Shown: positions 1 to 8,834, counted from the first letter of the stretch. The stretch: 39,521 nt of DNA from a virus (IMGVR_UViG_3300047468_000026:1-39521), one strand, 5' to 3'. Numbers and translations: made by a program. Notes: generated by a model not told the origin, from the sequence alone.

Positions 1-580
1 CCAGCAGAACTACCAGAACCAGCAGGCCTACATCGACGCGCAGAACCAGCAGCGTGCGCAGGGTTTGCAGGAGCAGATGGCGGTCGGGCAGCAGAACTAC
101 GCGAACCAAACTAGTCAGGCGAATGCGTTCAACACGCAGCGCCAGCAGCAGATCGCCGAGGCGATGCAGCAGCGCGGCTTCAACCTGAATGAGATCAACG
201 CGCTCCTCACCGGTCAGCAGGTGAGCATGCCGACGATGCCCGGCTTCCAGAACGCGCAGCGCTCCGAGGGGCTGCAGTCGCTGCAGGCCGCCGACATGCA
301 GGGCCAAGCCGCGCTCGATGCGTACAACGCCAAGGCGGGCGCGACCGCAGGCATGATGTCCGGCATCGGCTCGATTGCGGGCGGCTTCATGCCGTCGAGC
401 CGCGCCGTGAAGCGTCGCGTCCGTCGCCTCGGCAAGACGCCCGGCGGTACGCCTATCTACTCGTTCCAGTACGTCTGGGGCGGGCCGCAGCAGATCGGCG
501 TGATGGCCGACGAAGCACCGCCCGAGGCGGTCGTCAACATCGACGGGGCTATCTACGTCGACTACTCGAAGGTGACCTGA
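1..580 (+). CDS. C-terminal part of a virion protein with S74-chaperone-like end (5' cut by window edge)
   Basis: Frame 2 is open from base 2 to the TGA at 578-580, so the gene starts outside the window. The visible part is a Gln/Asn-rich, probably helical segment. It is followed by a tail with SSRAVKRRVRRLG, then IYSFQY, then IGVMADE and VDYSKV. That order matches the intramolecular chaperone (peptidase S74-like) module at the end of phage fibre proteins: Ser-Arg-x-Lys, a Y-x-F-x-Y strand, then a G-(L/V)-M-A-x-E strand. The gene beginning at 38619 has the same Gln-rich style and runs off the right edge, so the two are probably halves of one protein. The next gene starts 1 base after this stop. 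Role as a virion or ejection-apparatus protein is inferred from position and composition. Confidence 0.75.
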   Translation, partial: QQNYQNQQAYIDAQNQQRAQGLQEQMAVGQQNYANQTSQANAFNTQRQQQIAEAMQQRGFNLNEINALLTGQQVSMPTMPGFQNAQRSEGLQSLQAADMQGQAALDAYNAKAGATAGMMSGIGSIAGGFMPSSRAVKRRVRRLGKTPGGTPIYSFQYVWGGPQQIGVMADEAPPEAVVNIDGAIYVDYSKVT

Positions 581-581
581 C

Positions 582-1190
582 ATGCCTGCTACTTCACGAT
601 ATCCGGGCGAGAGCGACGAAGCCTTTAAAGCACGCATGATGGGGTCGAATCCGGGGGCGTTCGGCATCAACGTGCCGCAGCTTCCCGGCGGCGTGCAGCC
701 GGGCATGCTCGGCGGCATGGGTGGACCGCCCGCACCCCAAGCGCCGCCGATGCAGGACGTGATGGCGCAGGGGCCGCCGCAGACTCCTGCGCCCAACGAT
801 CCGTTCTCGATGGGTCCACCCTCACCGCCCATCGATCCGAAGATCGCTGCCGGGGCGCTGCTCGATGATCTAACTAGTGTCAACATGGACACACAGGCCG
901 AGAAGGGCTACGAGGATCAGCTTGCCGAGGCCCGCGCGCTGCGCGATACGCAGATGCCCGAGGGCCACATGGCCGGGCGCGTCTTCGTTGCTCCCAACGC
1001 GCTGCAGTACATCGGCGCTGGCATCAAGCAGTACAAGGGCGCGAAGAAGGAGAAGGCCGCCGAAGAGGAACTTGCCAAGACTCGCAAAGAGATCGGGCGC
1101 AAGGAGGGTGGGATCACCAAGGAAGCCGCCAAGGAGAAGGGCTGGGGCGGCATCTACGACTGGATGAAGAAGAAGGATAGTGGGAGCTAA
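582..1190 (+). CDS. Hypothetical Pro/Gly/Met-rich virion-region protein
   Basis: 202 aa beginning MPATSRYPGESDEAFKARM. Residues about 35-90 are rich in Pro, Gly and Met (for example QAPPMQDVMAQGPPQTPAP) and are probably disordered. The C-terminal 60 residues are Lys/Glu-rich and probably helical. No known domain is recognised. It sits between the S74-type protein and a second Gln-rich protein, all on the same strand with short gaps, in the segment that normally carries internal or ejection proteins in short-tailed phages. The Leu-Thr-Ser at 871 is written CTAACTAGT, one copy of the dispersed 7-mer. A role in the virion is only an inference. Confidence 0.7.
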   Translation: MPATSRYPGESDEAFKARMMGSNPGAFGINVPQLPGGVQPGMLGGMGGPPAPQAPPMQDVMAQGPPQTPAPNDPFSMGPPSPPIDPKIAAGALLDDLTSVNMDTQAEKGYEDQLAEARALRDTQMPEGHMAGRVFVAPNALQYIGAGIKQYKGAKKEKAAEEELAKTRKEIGRKEGGITKEAAKEKGWGGIYDWMKKKDSGS

Positions 1191-1195
1191 CTACC

Positions 1196-2191
1196 ATGCC
1201 TAGCATCTTCGATTCACTGATCAACGATCCTGACGATCAGGAGCAGAGCAAGGCGATGATCGACGCTCTGCGCCGACAGGATGCGATTAGCACGGTGGCG
1301 CTCGGCATGGGTCGTCAACCCACCATGGCGCTCGGCCAGTCAATGCAGCGCGGCGTGCAGCAGTCCTTCGGCGAGGCGATGCAGGCGCGCGAGCGCGCCA
1401 AGCAGATGAAAATGCAGCAGGCGCAGATGCAGGCCGAGGCCGCGCAGCGCGGGCAGTCGCAGAAGAACTGGGAGGCTAACTACAAGGAGAACCAGCGCCA
1501 GTTCGAGGAGCAGTCCAAGCGCGAGAAGTACGGCGTCGCGGTCGATCCGATCACCGGCACCATGCGTATGTACAACGGCACGACCGGGGAGTGGAAGGAC
1601 TCGGAGGGCGGCACCGCTCCGCAGCAGAGCGTGTTCAACGTCAACGTGACTGGCAAGCCCACGACCCAGATGTCGAGCGACCTGCTCAAGCTGCGCCAGC
1701 AGCGCGGCGCTATCGAGGGCGCGATGCGCGCGGCCACTGCCAACCCGCAGGCGTTCGGCTTCGTGCAGGGCGCGGGCGATCAGTTCGGCGGGCAGTTAGG
1801 CTCGGCGATGGCGAACTGGGTGCGCAATCCGCAGGACTCGGCGGCGCGTGCGGGCGTGCTCAACAATGTCTCGACGATCATCAACGACCGTGCAGGCTCG
1901 GCCCAGAGCGAGCAGGAGTTAGGCCGCCTGCGCGGCTTCCTGCCGAGCGAGACCGATGACGTGCCGAAGATCATCGGCAAGTTCAATGCGTTCCTCGACT
2001 ATCTAGACGAGAAGGAAGCTGCGACGCGCGGCTTCACCACGGGGGAGCTAGGCATGAAGCCGCGTGTCGGTGCGCCAGCGCCGCAGCAGCAGAAGCCCGG
2101 CGTCGGAGCGGGGACGGTCACGGCCCCGCCTGCCGGTGCGCCCGGCGTCAGCGCGCCGCGACCCGGCGATGCGTTTTTGCCGCCGCGCTAG
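1196..2191 (+). CDS. Hypothetical Gln/Met-rich internal virion-like protein
   Basis: 331 aa. The N-terminus is acidic; residues about 55-105 are an Ala/Gln/Met-rich helical stretch with likely coiled coil. The centre (about 150-275) looks folded, and the last 45 residues are Pro/Ala-rich linker. The start ATG at 1196 follows TAACTACC, the same junction sequence that precedes the gene at 3956. The family is not recognised. Its neighbours, an ejection-like protein downstream and the S74-type protein upstream, suggest a structural or DNA-ejection role. Confidence 0.7.
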   Translation: MPSIFDSLINDPDDQEQSKAMIDALRRQDAISTVALGMGRQPTMALGQSMQRGVQQSFGEAMQARERAKQMKMQQAQMQAEAAQRGQSQKNWEANYKENQRQFEEQSKREKYGVAVDPITGTMRMYNGTTGEWKDSEGGTAPQQSVFNVNVTGKPTTQMSSDLLKLRQQRGAIEGAMRAATANPQAFGFVQGAGDQFGGQLGSAMANWVRNPQDSAARAGVLNNVSTIINDRAGSAQSEQELGRLRGFLPSETDDVPKIIGKFNAFLDYLDEKEAATRGFTTGELGMKPRVGAPAPQQQKPGVGAGTVTAPPAGAPGVSAPRPGDAFLPPR

Positions 2192-2201
2192 GAGTAGTTA
2201 G

Positions 2202-3950
2202 ATGGCAGATTACACACCCGAGGAAATTCAGCAGGCGATGCGCGCCGCCAAGCAGGCGGGCAACGTCGAGGCGTTTCACGACTTGGGCCAGCGGCTGCGC
2301 GAAACGTACGAGGCCGAGGCGAAGAACTCGGCGACCGAGGGCACCGGCACCGGCCAGCGCGTGCTTGAGGGCATCGGGCAGGGCATGAGCAACGTCGCGC
2401 GGCACGTCGGCAATGTGGTCGGCGCAAAGGGTGACCTGCCGTTCGGCATGGGCAACATGTCCGACGAAGGCCTCGCTGAAGCCAAGCAGCGCGACGCTGC
2501 GCTGCTCGACACGCGGGCAGGCAAGGTGGGGTCCTTCCTCGGTGAGATCGCCGCCACGGCTCCCGTGGGCGGTCTGGGGCTGGGTGCCGCGCGGGCCGGG
2601 GCGGCCAAGCTCGGGGCCGGGGCCGCCACGAGATTCTTGGCCGGGGCCGCCGGGGCCGGTGCCACGCAGGGCGCAGCAGAAGGCGCTCTGATGGCCGACA
2701 AGGGCGAGCGGCTGATGGGGGCAGGGGTAGGTGCGGCGGGCGGCGCTCTGATCCCTGCCGTTGGCGGGGCGGCATGGCGCGCACTGGTCCGAGGGGTCAA
2801 CCCGACCAAGGCGGCGCGCTACCTGCTGAACCGGGGTGTCGATCTGACACCGGGGCAGATGAATCCGGGCAGCAGCTTGGGCACCCTCGAAGAGGGCTTG
2901 AGCAACGTCTGGGGCATCGGGCCGATGATCAAGTCGGCGCGCGATGCCAGCCGCGAGCAGTGGCAGGCGGCGAGCCGCGAGGTGGGACTGTCCCCGACGA
3001 TGTTGAACGGCGCGGCTCCCACGGCGGCAGGCAAGGGTGCTGCGAAGGGTGGCGTCGATCAGATGTACGGCGGCTTTCGCACCGCGTACGACGAGGCGAA
3101 GGGCTTCCCTACCTACCCGAGGCAAGTGCGAACCGCAGGCGGTGATGTGCATCTCGCCGACACGCCCGCCGCGCCCGGATCGTTCACGCGCGCCGCGCAG
3201 TCGCCATCGGTGCGCGCAACGCCTGACACCCGCGCGTCGGCGCATAGCTGGCTGCAGGATCAGTTAGGCGCGCTCAAGCCTAACAAGAAGACAGGCCTTG
3301 TCGACTCGGAGGATTTGCTCGCGCTGCGCTCCAACATTCGCACCGAGATTCGCGACGCATCGCTGGGCGCGAGTCCCGACAAGGCGTCGGCGGACCTGCT
3401 GCGCAAGGCCGAGCAGGAGGTGACCGATGTGCTGGAGAGCCAGCTTCCGCCCGATGCGCTCGCCAAACTACGCGCGACCGATGCGCAGTACAGCCAGTAC
3501 AAGATTCTCGAAGATGCCACGAGGCGCGCGGGCGATCAGGTCGGCGGCATGAGTCCGGCGCATCTGTCGGCGGCGGTGCGCGCGGCGACACCGGCTGGCC
3601 CCTATGCGCGTGGCCTCGGTGGACCGCTGCGCCAGATGGCGCGCTCGGGTAGACAGGTGCTCGATGAGCGCACGGCACCGACCGGTGCGCGGCTGATCAG
3701 CTTGTTAGGCCCGGCGGCGCTGATCAAGAGCGCGCCGATCTTGGGGCTACCGGCGGCGGGGCTGATCGGCACGCAGTTCGGGCGCAAGATTCTCAAGGGC
3801 GGAACCGCCGGGCAACGATACGGGCGGGAACTTGCTGCCGCGCTGCGCAGGCCACGGGGCAAGCTGGGCGGGGTCAGAGGAAAGGGGCTTGGCAGCGCGT
3901 ATGGCGCGGCTCTCGGTGAACGTACAGCAGACGAACGGTTCGGAGACTAA
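2202..3950 (+). CDS. Putative internal virion / DNA-ejection protein
   Basis: 582 aa. A charged N-terminal helix (TPEEIQQAMRAAKQAGN) is followed by a long Gly/Ala-rich hydrophobic region at about residues 105-190, which could insert in a membrane. The central and C-terminal parts are mixed helical. Short-tailed phages such as P22 encode ejection proteins with this kind of Ala/Gly amphipathic composition just after the tail genes; that analogy, not a motif, supports the call. The start is preceded by GGAGTAGTTAG directly before ATG, a ribosome-site cassette reused elsewhere in the window. Several long open frames on the opposite strand here are high-GC shadows. Confidence 0.65.
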   Translation: MADYTPEEIQQAMRAAKQAGNVEAFHDLGQRLRETYEAEAKNSATEGTGTGQRVLEGIGQGMSNVARHVGNVVGAKGDLPFGMGNMSDEGLAEAKQRDAALLDTRAGKVGSFLGEIAATAPVGGLGLGAARAGAAKLGAGAATRFLAGAAGAGATQGAAEGALMADKGERLMGAGVGAAGGALIPAVGGAAWRALVRGVNPTKAARYLLNRGVDLTPGQMNPGSSLGTLEEGLSNVWGIGPMIKSARDASREQWQAASREVGLSPTMLNGAAPTAAGKGAAKGGVDQMYGGFRTAYDEAKGFPTYPRQVRTAGGDVHLADTPAAPGSFTRAAQSPSVRATPDTRASAHSWLQDQLGALKPNKKTGLVDSEDLLALRSNIRTEIRDASLGASPDKASADLLRKAEQEVTDVLESQLPPDALAKLRATDAQYSQYKILEDATRRAGDQVGGMSPAHLSAAVRAATPAGPYARGLGGPLRQMARSGRQVLDERTAPTGARLISLLGPAALIKSAPILGLPAAGLIGTQFGRKILKGGTAGQRYGRELAAALRRPRGKLGGVRGKGLGSAYGAALGERTADERFGD

Positions 3951-3955
3951 CTACC

Positions 3956-6181
3956 ATGCCACGCGATTCCAGCGGCAATTACACCCTCCCGCCCGGCAAC
4001 CCGGTCGTCGGAGGGACAACTATTACGCCGACGTGGGCCAACCCCACGATGAGCGACATCGGCACGGAGCTAACAAACTCCCTCGACAGGAACGGTCGAG
4101 GCGGCATGCTCGCGCCCTTTAAATTCGCCGACGGCACGCAGGTCGCGCCCGGCATCACATGGAATGCCGAGCCGACCTCGGGCATCTATCGCGCGGCAGG
4201 CAACGACATGCGCGTCGTGATTGCCGGTGTGCCGCGCATGCGCTGGACCGCGTCGAGCGTCGATGTGTGGGACACGGGCGCGTCGGCGTGGCTGCCGATC
4301 ATCGGGCCGTCGGGGTCCAACTTCGCTCTAACTAACAGCAACAACACCTTCTCGGCGGCGTCGCAGAACATCTTCGTGAAGCCGGGTGGTGGTACGGCGG
4401 CGGCGATTCGGCTGGTGTCGACGCAGCCCGCGCTCAACTGGTACGACGAGTCGATTGCGGTGGTCGACGGGCATTCGTGGGACATCTCGGTGAACAGCGG
4501 TAGCCTGTCCCATCGCATCGTCAACGATGCGAACAGCGCGGTGAAGAACTATCTATCGGTGAATCGTACGGGCTACGCCGTCACCGCCATGTCGTTCGGC
4601 ACCGACGACAACCCTAGCTACCGCTTCCGGGGAAGCGGCACGGTGACCTTCGAGAGCAACGCCATTCAGTTTCGCAGGCCCGGCGCTGATTCGTACATCG
4701 AGGTGAACCCCGGTGGCGCGGCGGTGCCGGGTTACTTCCAGTGGTTCAACCCGGCGAGTGTGCGGCTCGGCTACATCGGCTATGTCAGCGGCACTGACAA
4801 GCTAACTATTACCAGTGATCTGTGGGGCTGGAACTTCGTCGGCACCATCCCGCCGATGATCAGCGGCTACCCCATCGTCAGCACCGGCAACAACCCGCAG
4901 TGGGGCAGCGCGACGCGGCACTTCTTCATCAGCAGTGCGGACGGCGCGCTGCGCAGTCGCTACGACGACAACAGCCTGCCCACCATACTAACTACCATCA
5001 ACGCCGGGATCACAGCAGCGGGGCAGGGCTGGTCGTGGGCTAACAGGTTCGGCATCGACGGTGTGAACGTGTTCGACGGTGGCCGTATCCAGTGGGTCAC
5101 GGTGCACAACTACGGCTCGGTGGGCCTGCGCAACTCGGCGCTGCATATCTACTTCGCGGTCAACGGCGTGGACACGCTGGGCATGAACCTGAGCTATCAG
5201 GGTCTCAACGTCTATACCACGACGCAGTTGGACTCAGGCGTCACGCCTAACACGCTGAATGTTTACTGCTCGGGCGCGAGTGGTGGATACATGCGCTTCA
5301 TTCGCGGCGGGACTGTCTACGGCTACTTCGGTAACGGGGCGGCGCTGATCGGAGCAGCGCCGCTCGACTCGGTCGGGATTCGCGCCGAGAACGCGCCTAT
5401 TCTTTTCAGCGTAGATAGTGGCGGCACGGACTGTGCACGCTTCACCAGCAGCGGCAGCTTTCAGATTACTGGCGGTCTGACCGGCACCTTCCGCGCGGCA
5501 GCGGGTATTGAGCTTGGCGTTGGGGGCGGCATCGGCTATCTACAGGCGTACAACCGCGCCACCAGCGCGTACTTCAATCTGTACGCAGGCTGCACGGCGT
5601 TCAACGTTTTTGGCTACGACGCCACGGCGAACACGGGCGACTTGTGGTTAGGCGGCAAGCGCTCCATCACTAACTTCAACGACGGCTCGTTGTACATCAA
5701 CTACGGCCAGCCCTATGCCAGTGGCATCCAAATCGCGGGCTTCGTCAACATGGCGCGTACCGTCGACGGCATCTCGTGCGACATGGTGTGCTCCAATGGC
5801 AAGCTGCGCTTCTATGGGCACAGCGGCGGCAGCGCGTACATCCAGTCGCACAACCCCTCCTCGACGATCAATCTACCGCTGATCATCGACGCGGCGGGAA
5901 CCACCATCAACGTGAGCACCACGTCGCCCTCGTTTGTTAGCACCTCCTCACGCGCCATCAAGCGCGAGACCGGCACGGTGCGCAAAGCCTCTGACATCCT
6001 CGCTCGCCTGCGCCCGCTGCTGTACCGGCTGCTCTCAGGCGATGACAAGGAGCAGTTAGGCCTCGTCGCCGAGGAAGTGCACGAAGTCTGCCCGCAGTTA
6101 TCTGACGGCAAGACGGTGGCGTACGACCGCCTAGCTATTCTCCTGCTCGCCGCGTGGCAGGACGAGCGGGCGGCGGTATGA
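3956..6181 (+). CDS. Tail fibre with C-terminal S74 intramolecular chaperone
   Basis: 741 aa. The N-terminus (PRDSSGNYTLPPGNPVVGG, then TPTWANPTMSDIGTEL) resembles the virion-attachment start of many podovirus fibres. The middle is low-complexity beta-rich sequence with many Gly, Asn and Ser. The last about 90 residues carry the chaperone signature: TSSRAIKRETG, a long helix (ILARLRPLLYRLL), then LGLVAEEVHEVCP. In this family the domain helps trimerise the shaft and is usually cut off by itself at a Ser just before its first strand. The stop overlaps the next start as ATGA at 6178. It probably recognises the host surface. The 7-mer CTANCTA occurs nine times in this gene. Confidence 0.85.
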   Translation: MPRDSSGNYTLPPGNPVVGGTTITPTWANPTMSDIGTELTNSLDRNGRGGMLAPFKFADGTQVAPGITWNAEPTSGIYRAAGNDMRVVIAGVPRMRWTASSVDVWDTGASAWLPIIGPSGSNFALTNSNNTFSAASQNIFVKPGGGTAAAIRLVSTQPALNWYDESIAVVDGHSWDISVNSGSLSHRIVNDANSAVKNYLSVNRTGYAVTAMSFGTDDNPSYRFRGSGTVTFESNAIQFRRPGADSYIEVNPGGAAVPGYFQWFNPASVRLGYIGYVSGTDKLTITSDLWGWNFVGTIPPMISGYPIVSTGNNPQWGSATRHFFISSADGALRSRYDDNSLPTILTTINAGITAAGQGWSWANRFGIDGVNVFDGGRIQWVTVHNYGSVGLRNSALHIYFAVNGVDTLGMNLSYQGLNVYTTTQLDSGVTPNTLNVYCSGASGGYMRFIRGGTVYGYFGNGAALIGAAPLDSVGIRAENAPILFSVDSGGTDCARFTSSGSFQITGGLTGTFRAAAGIELGVGGGIGYLQAYNRATSAYFNLYAGCTAFNVFGYDATANTGDLWLGGKRSITNFNDGSLYINYGQPYASGIQIAGFVNMARTVDGISCDMVCSNGKLRFYGHSGGSAYIQSHNPSSTINLPLIIDAAGTTINVSTTSPSFVSTSSRAIKRETGTVRKASDILARLRPLLYRLLSGDDKEQLGLVAEEVHEVCPQLSDGKTVAYDRLAILLLAAWQDERAAV

Positions 6182-6918
6182 CCACGGGCCTCGTCGTCAG
6201 CGGTCGGGGCGACTTCGACGTGCTCTTTAAAGCGCGCACCAGCGCCAAGATCGCCGACGTGGGCTTCAAGAGCAACGGCGGCGTCGACATCAGCAACCGC
6301 TTCGAGCCACGCGCGGGCTTCCCGGCGATTGCCAACGTCAACTTCAAGCAGGGCGCGAACGACCTAGCTACTCTTTTCATGGGCATCAACACCTTCGTGC
6401 CGCTCACGCGCACCTACACCTCGGGCAGCGGCGCGACCGAGACCGCGCCCGTTGGCGCGACGCAGGTCGTTATCGAGGGCTGGGGTGCGGGCGGCGCTGG
6501 CGCGCAAGGCTCGCCGCCTCCCGGTCCCGGTGGCGGCGGTGGCGCGTACGTCAAGAAGACGCTGGCGCTGAACGGCCTCGGCACGCAGACCTTCACCTAC
6601 ACGGTCGGCATTGCGACTAACACCACGATCAGTTCGGCGTCGCCAGCAACTACCTTGGTCGCCAACCGTGGGCAGACCGGTGCGGGCGGCAGCACGGGCG
6701 GCACGGCCTCGGGCGGTGATGTCAACACCAGCGGCGGCACGGGGTCCTCGCCGGTCGGCGGGCAGGCGGGCGGCTACCCCACGGTGACGGGTTCCGGCGC
6801 TCCGCAGAGCACGCAGGGCGGCGCGGGCAATTTTGCAGGCGGTGGAGGCGCGGGCATCGTGACTCCCGGCACGCCCGGTGGCGGTGCCGCTGGGCAGATC
6901 AAGTTCGCGTACACCTAG
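6178..6918 (+). CDS. Glycine-rich tail fibre / adhesin-like protein
   Basis: 246 aa from the ATG at 6178, which overlaps the upstream TGA; upstream in-frame ATGs lie inside the previous gene. The first 85 residues form a small N-terminal domain (TTGLVVSGRGDFDVLFKAR). From about residue 90 it becomes the glycine-rich domain common at the ends of phage fibres: APVGATQVVIEGWGAGGAGA, then long Gly/Ser/Pro stretches such as PGPGGGGGAYV. It ends GGAAGQIKFAYT, typical of such domains. Translational coupling to the S74 fibre suggests the two act together in host recognition. The exact ligand is unknown. Confidence 0.8.
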   Translation: MTTGLVVSGRGDFDVLFKARTSAKIADVGFKSNGGVDISNRFEPRAGFPAIANVNFKQGANDLATLFMGINTFVPLTRTYTSGSGATETAPVGATQVVIEGWGAGGAGAQGSPPPGPGGGGGAYVKKTLALNGLGTQTFTYTVGIATNTTISSASPATTLVANRGQTGAGGSTGGTASGGDVNTSGGTGSSPVGGQAGGYPTVTGSGAPQSTQGGAGNFAGGGGAGIVTPGTPGGGAAGQIKFAYT

Positions 6919-6931
6919 TTAGGAGAATGTC

Positions 6932-7120
6932 ATGGTATCGACTCTAATAACTCTGTTCATCATCCTCGCGATTGCGGCGCTGCTCTGGTGGGGCATGGGC
7001 CAGTTACCCCTGCCGCCCGTGGTCAAGACGGTGCTGACCGTCGTCTTCGGCGTGGTGATCCTCGTGATCATCTACAACATGTTCGTCGGCGGCGGGCACA
7101 CCATCAGGATCAACCCGTGA
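6932..7120 (+). CDS. Small membrane protein, holin candidate
   Basis: 62 aa with two clear hydrophobic helices: about residues 3-22 (TLITLFIILAIAALLWWGM) and 31-52 (VKTVLTVVFGVVILVIIYNM), joined by a Pro-rich turn (LPLPPVV). The C-terminus is short and polar. It resembles the small two-helix membrane proteins found in many phages and in the Thivi_2564 type family, whose function is not established. Position among late genes makes a holin role possible but there is no direct proof. A ribosome site (GGAG) precedes the ATG by several bases, and the stop overlaps the next start as GTGA. Confidence 0.75.
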   Translation: MVSTLITLFIILAIAALLWWGMGQLPLPPVVKTVLTVVFGVVILVIIYNMFVGGGHTIRINP

Positions 7121-8604
7121 GGTGGCCGCACCAGAACACCCCCTATCTATCGGCGCTGCCGGGCGTCGGGGGTCCGGGCCTCGATGTCAGCAACGGCGAC
7201 TTGCCATCGAAGCTGTACTTCATCGACTCGCTCGAAGACGTGAAGGAAGGCGGCCCCGCGCCCGAGTTCGGCCCTAACTGCTACAAGGGCACGCGCTGGT
7301 GGTGCATACAGGCCGATCAGGGCGAGGGATTTTCCAAGTGGATATTCCCACTAGTTAGTGGCTACGCCTATCACGGCGAGACGCTTGCCGCGCCCGACGG
7401 TCGTGGCAACTTGGACTACATCGGCCACGCCGCGCCGGGTCCGGGCCTGTTCCATCAGTGCACCGCGCTGCTCTTTCGCGGGTCTAACATTCGCATCTGG
7501 CACTGTCCGTCGTGGGTCGGCGACCAGCCGACGAGACCGGGCGGCAGCTTCAAAGCCGACCAGCGCGACGCGCTACAGATGAGCACCAACACCAGCGATG
7601 TCAATCGGGTCACGCACATCAACTGCGAGGGCCGCTTCTCGATGGACGAGTCGGTGCAGGTCTGGTACGAGGCGCAGGGCTGCTCGTGGATACGCGGGGC
7701 TATCTACGACCCGCTGCACATCCCGCCTGACTTCGTGATGGATGACCCTAACCACGCGGCGGGCGTCGATCACGGCTATGGGCATCTGATCAGCGGGCGC
7801 TCTGACTATAGCTTGTGCATGCAGTCCCTCTACGCGCACACCACGGATCGCAATCCACTCGTGGCATCGCCTAACCACGCGCACATCAACAACCTGCACT
7901 ACAACCACGGCAGGCCCGATGTCGCGGCGGGTGTCGCGCTCAACATCTCCGACAACGGCGAGCACAACGAGATGGCGAGTCGCAGCATGCAATGCAACTG
8001 CGTCGGCAACGTCACGGTGCGAGGTCCCGAGCAGAACGATTCCATCGTGCTCGCCAAGGTGCTGACCGTCACACCCGGATCGAGCGGGCATATGGCTAAC
8101 AACTCTTGTTACGGGTGGCCGTCGCCTGACTCGCAGGAGGGCTTCATCACCTCGCACCCGGAGGACTACCTGAAGCCGGTGATCATTCGCAGCGCGTGGC
8201 CGCAGGGTCTCGGGGTCAACTACGAGGGGACGTTCAAGCCGTGCCGCAATCCGCTCACGCCCACGCTGCAGGAGGGTCTGGCCTACGTGCAGTTGATGCG
8301 CGAGACGGTGGGCTGCATGCCCGCGCGGCGGCATCTGTATCGCAGTGGCGTCGAGCATGTGCTCGGCCAGATCGAGTCGGCGATGCGCGGTGTGCCGTTC
8401 GACGGCGGCCAGTACATCAACACGGTCGCGGAGGCTGGAGGCTGGCCGGATATCCCCGAGCTAACTATCGACCCGCTCAACCCGACGGCAGACTGGCACG
8501 CGCCGCTACCGCTCGGGCCAGATCGCGACGACCGTCTGCCGTCGGGTTTCTCGAAGCTGCGCTGGTGGACGATCCTCCAGTACAACCATGTGATGGGACT
8601 CTAG
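7117..8604 (+). CDS. Pectate-lyase-like beta-helix protein (putative polysaccharide depolymerase)
   Basis: 495 aa from the GTG at 7117, which overlaps the upstream TGA. Longer readings run into the membrane-protein gene and are rejected. The sequence has the look of right-handed beta-helix polysaccharide lyases of the PL1 kind: FRGSNIRIWHC, then NRVTHINCEGRFSMDESVQ, then DHGYGHLISG, then HTTDRNPL and INNLHYNHGRP. The Asp/His and RNP segments correspond to the stacked turns around the active-site cleft in that fold. There is no obvious separate virion-binding domain at the N-terminus. It is probably a tailspike or soluble enzyme that cuts host exopolysaccharide or capsule; the substrate is unknown. 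It ends tail-to-tail with the gene on the opposite strand. Confidence 0.75.
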   Translation: MRWPHQNTPYLSALPGVGGPGLDVSNGDLPSKLYFIDSLEDVKEGGPAPEFGPNCYKGTRWWCIQADQGEGFSKWIFPLVSGYAYHGETLAAPDGRGNLDYIGHAAPGPGLFHQCTALLFRGSNIRIWHCPSWVGDQPTRPGGSFKADQRDALQMSTNTSDVNRVTHINCEGRFSMDESVQVWYEAQGCSWIRGAIYDPLHIPPDFVMDDPNHAAGVDHGYGHLISGRSDYSLCMQSLYAHTTDRNPLVASPNHAHINNLHYNHGRPDVAAGVALNISDNGEHNEMASRSMQCNCVGNVTVRGPEQNDSIVLAKVLTVTPGSSGHMANNSCYGWPSPDSQEGFITSHPEDYLKPVIIRSAWPQGLGVNYEGTFKPCRNPLTPTLQEGLAYVQLMRETVGCMPARRHLYRSGVEHVLGQIESAMRGVPFDGGQYINTVAEAGGWPDIPELTIDPLNPTADWHAPLPLGPDRDDRLPSGFSKLRWWTILQYNHVMGL

Positions 8605-8792
8605 TTAGGCGTCGCGACCTGCGTCTGTTCCTGCGCGCCGTCGAGCAGGTGCTTGCCGTTGGCCTGCTCGCGCAGCTTGCTGAGTAGATGGGTCATGTTG
8701 GCGTTGGCGACCGAGCCGAAGCTGACGTTGGACAGCACGGTGCCGATGAAGTCGAGTTCGAGGGCGGTCAGGCGCAGGTGGATTTCGTTCAC
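8601..8792 (-). CDS. Hypothetical small protein at the end of the leftward block
   Basis: 63 aa from a GTG at 8792. An upstream in-frame ATG at 8849 would translate through a terminator hairpin and is rejected. The GTG is preceded by TTTTGGAGTG and a CTTTAAA spacer. The protein starts MNEIHLRLTALELDFIGTVL and is helical; similar short proteins are common in phages without known function. It lies downstream of an intrinsic terminator, so it would be expressed only by read-through or from an unseen promoter. Its stop shares the palindromic CTAG at 8601-8604 with the stop of the facing depolymerase gene. Confidence 0.6.
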   Translation of the reverse strand: MNEIHLRLTALELDFIGTVLSNVSFGSVANANMTHLLSKLREQANGKHLLDGAQEQTQVATPN

Positions 8793-8805
8793 TTTAAAGC
8801 ACTCC

Positions 8806-8834
8806 AAAAGAAAAAAGGGGGCCAGATGGCCCCC
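8806..8834 (-). terminator. Rho-independent terminator (leftward)
   Basis: In the leftward transcript an 18-base hairpin made of GGGGGCC and GGCCCCC arms with a 4-base loop (8817-8834) is followed by TTTTTTCTTTT (8806-8816 on the plus strand as A-run). This is a strong intrinsic terminator just after the DUF6011-type gene. In the rightward direction there is no T-run. Confidence 0.85.

Noticed and set aside
2148-3245. Long minus-strand frame of 365 codons opposite the ejection-protein gene
   Set aside because: Arg/Pro/His-rich shadow typical of high-GC DNA; the plus strand codes a coherent protein.
6988-7116. Upstream extension of the depolymerase to 538 codons
   Set aside because: The extra residues are the out-of-frame reading of the small membrane protein gene.
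7573-8358. 261-codon minus-strand frame opposite the depolymerase
   Set aside because: Composition (Arg, His, Val, Ala) is that of an antisense shadow; the lyase-like protein on the plus strand is clear.
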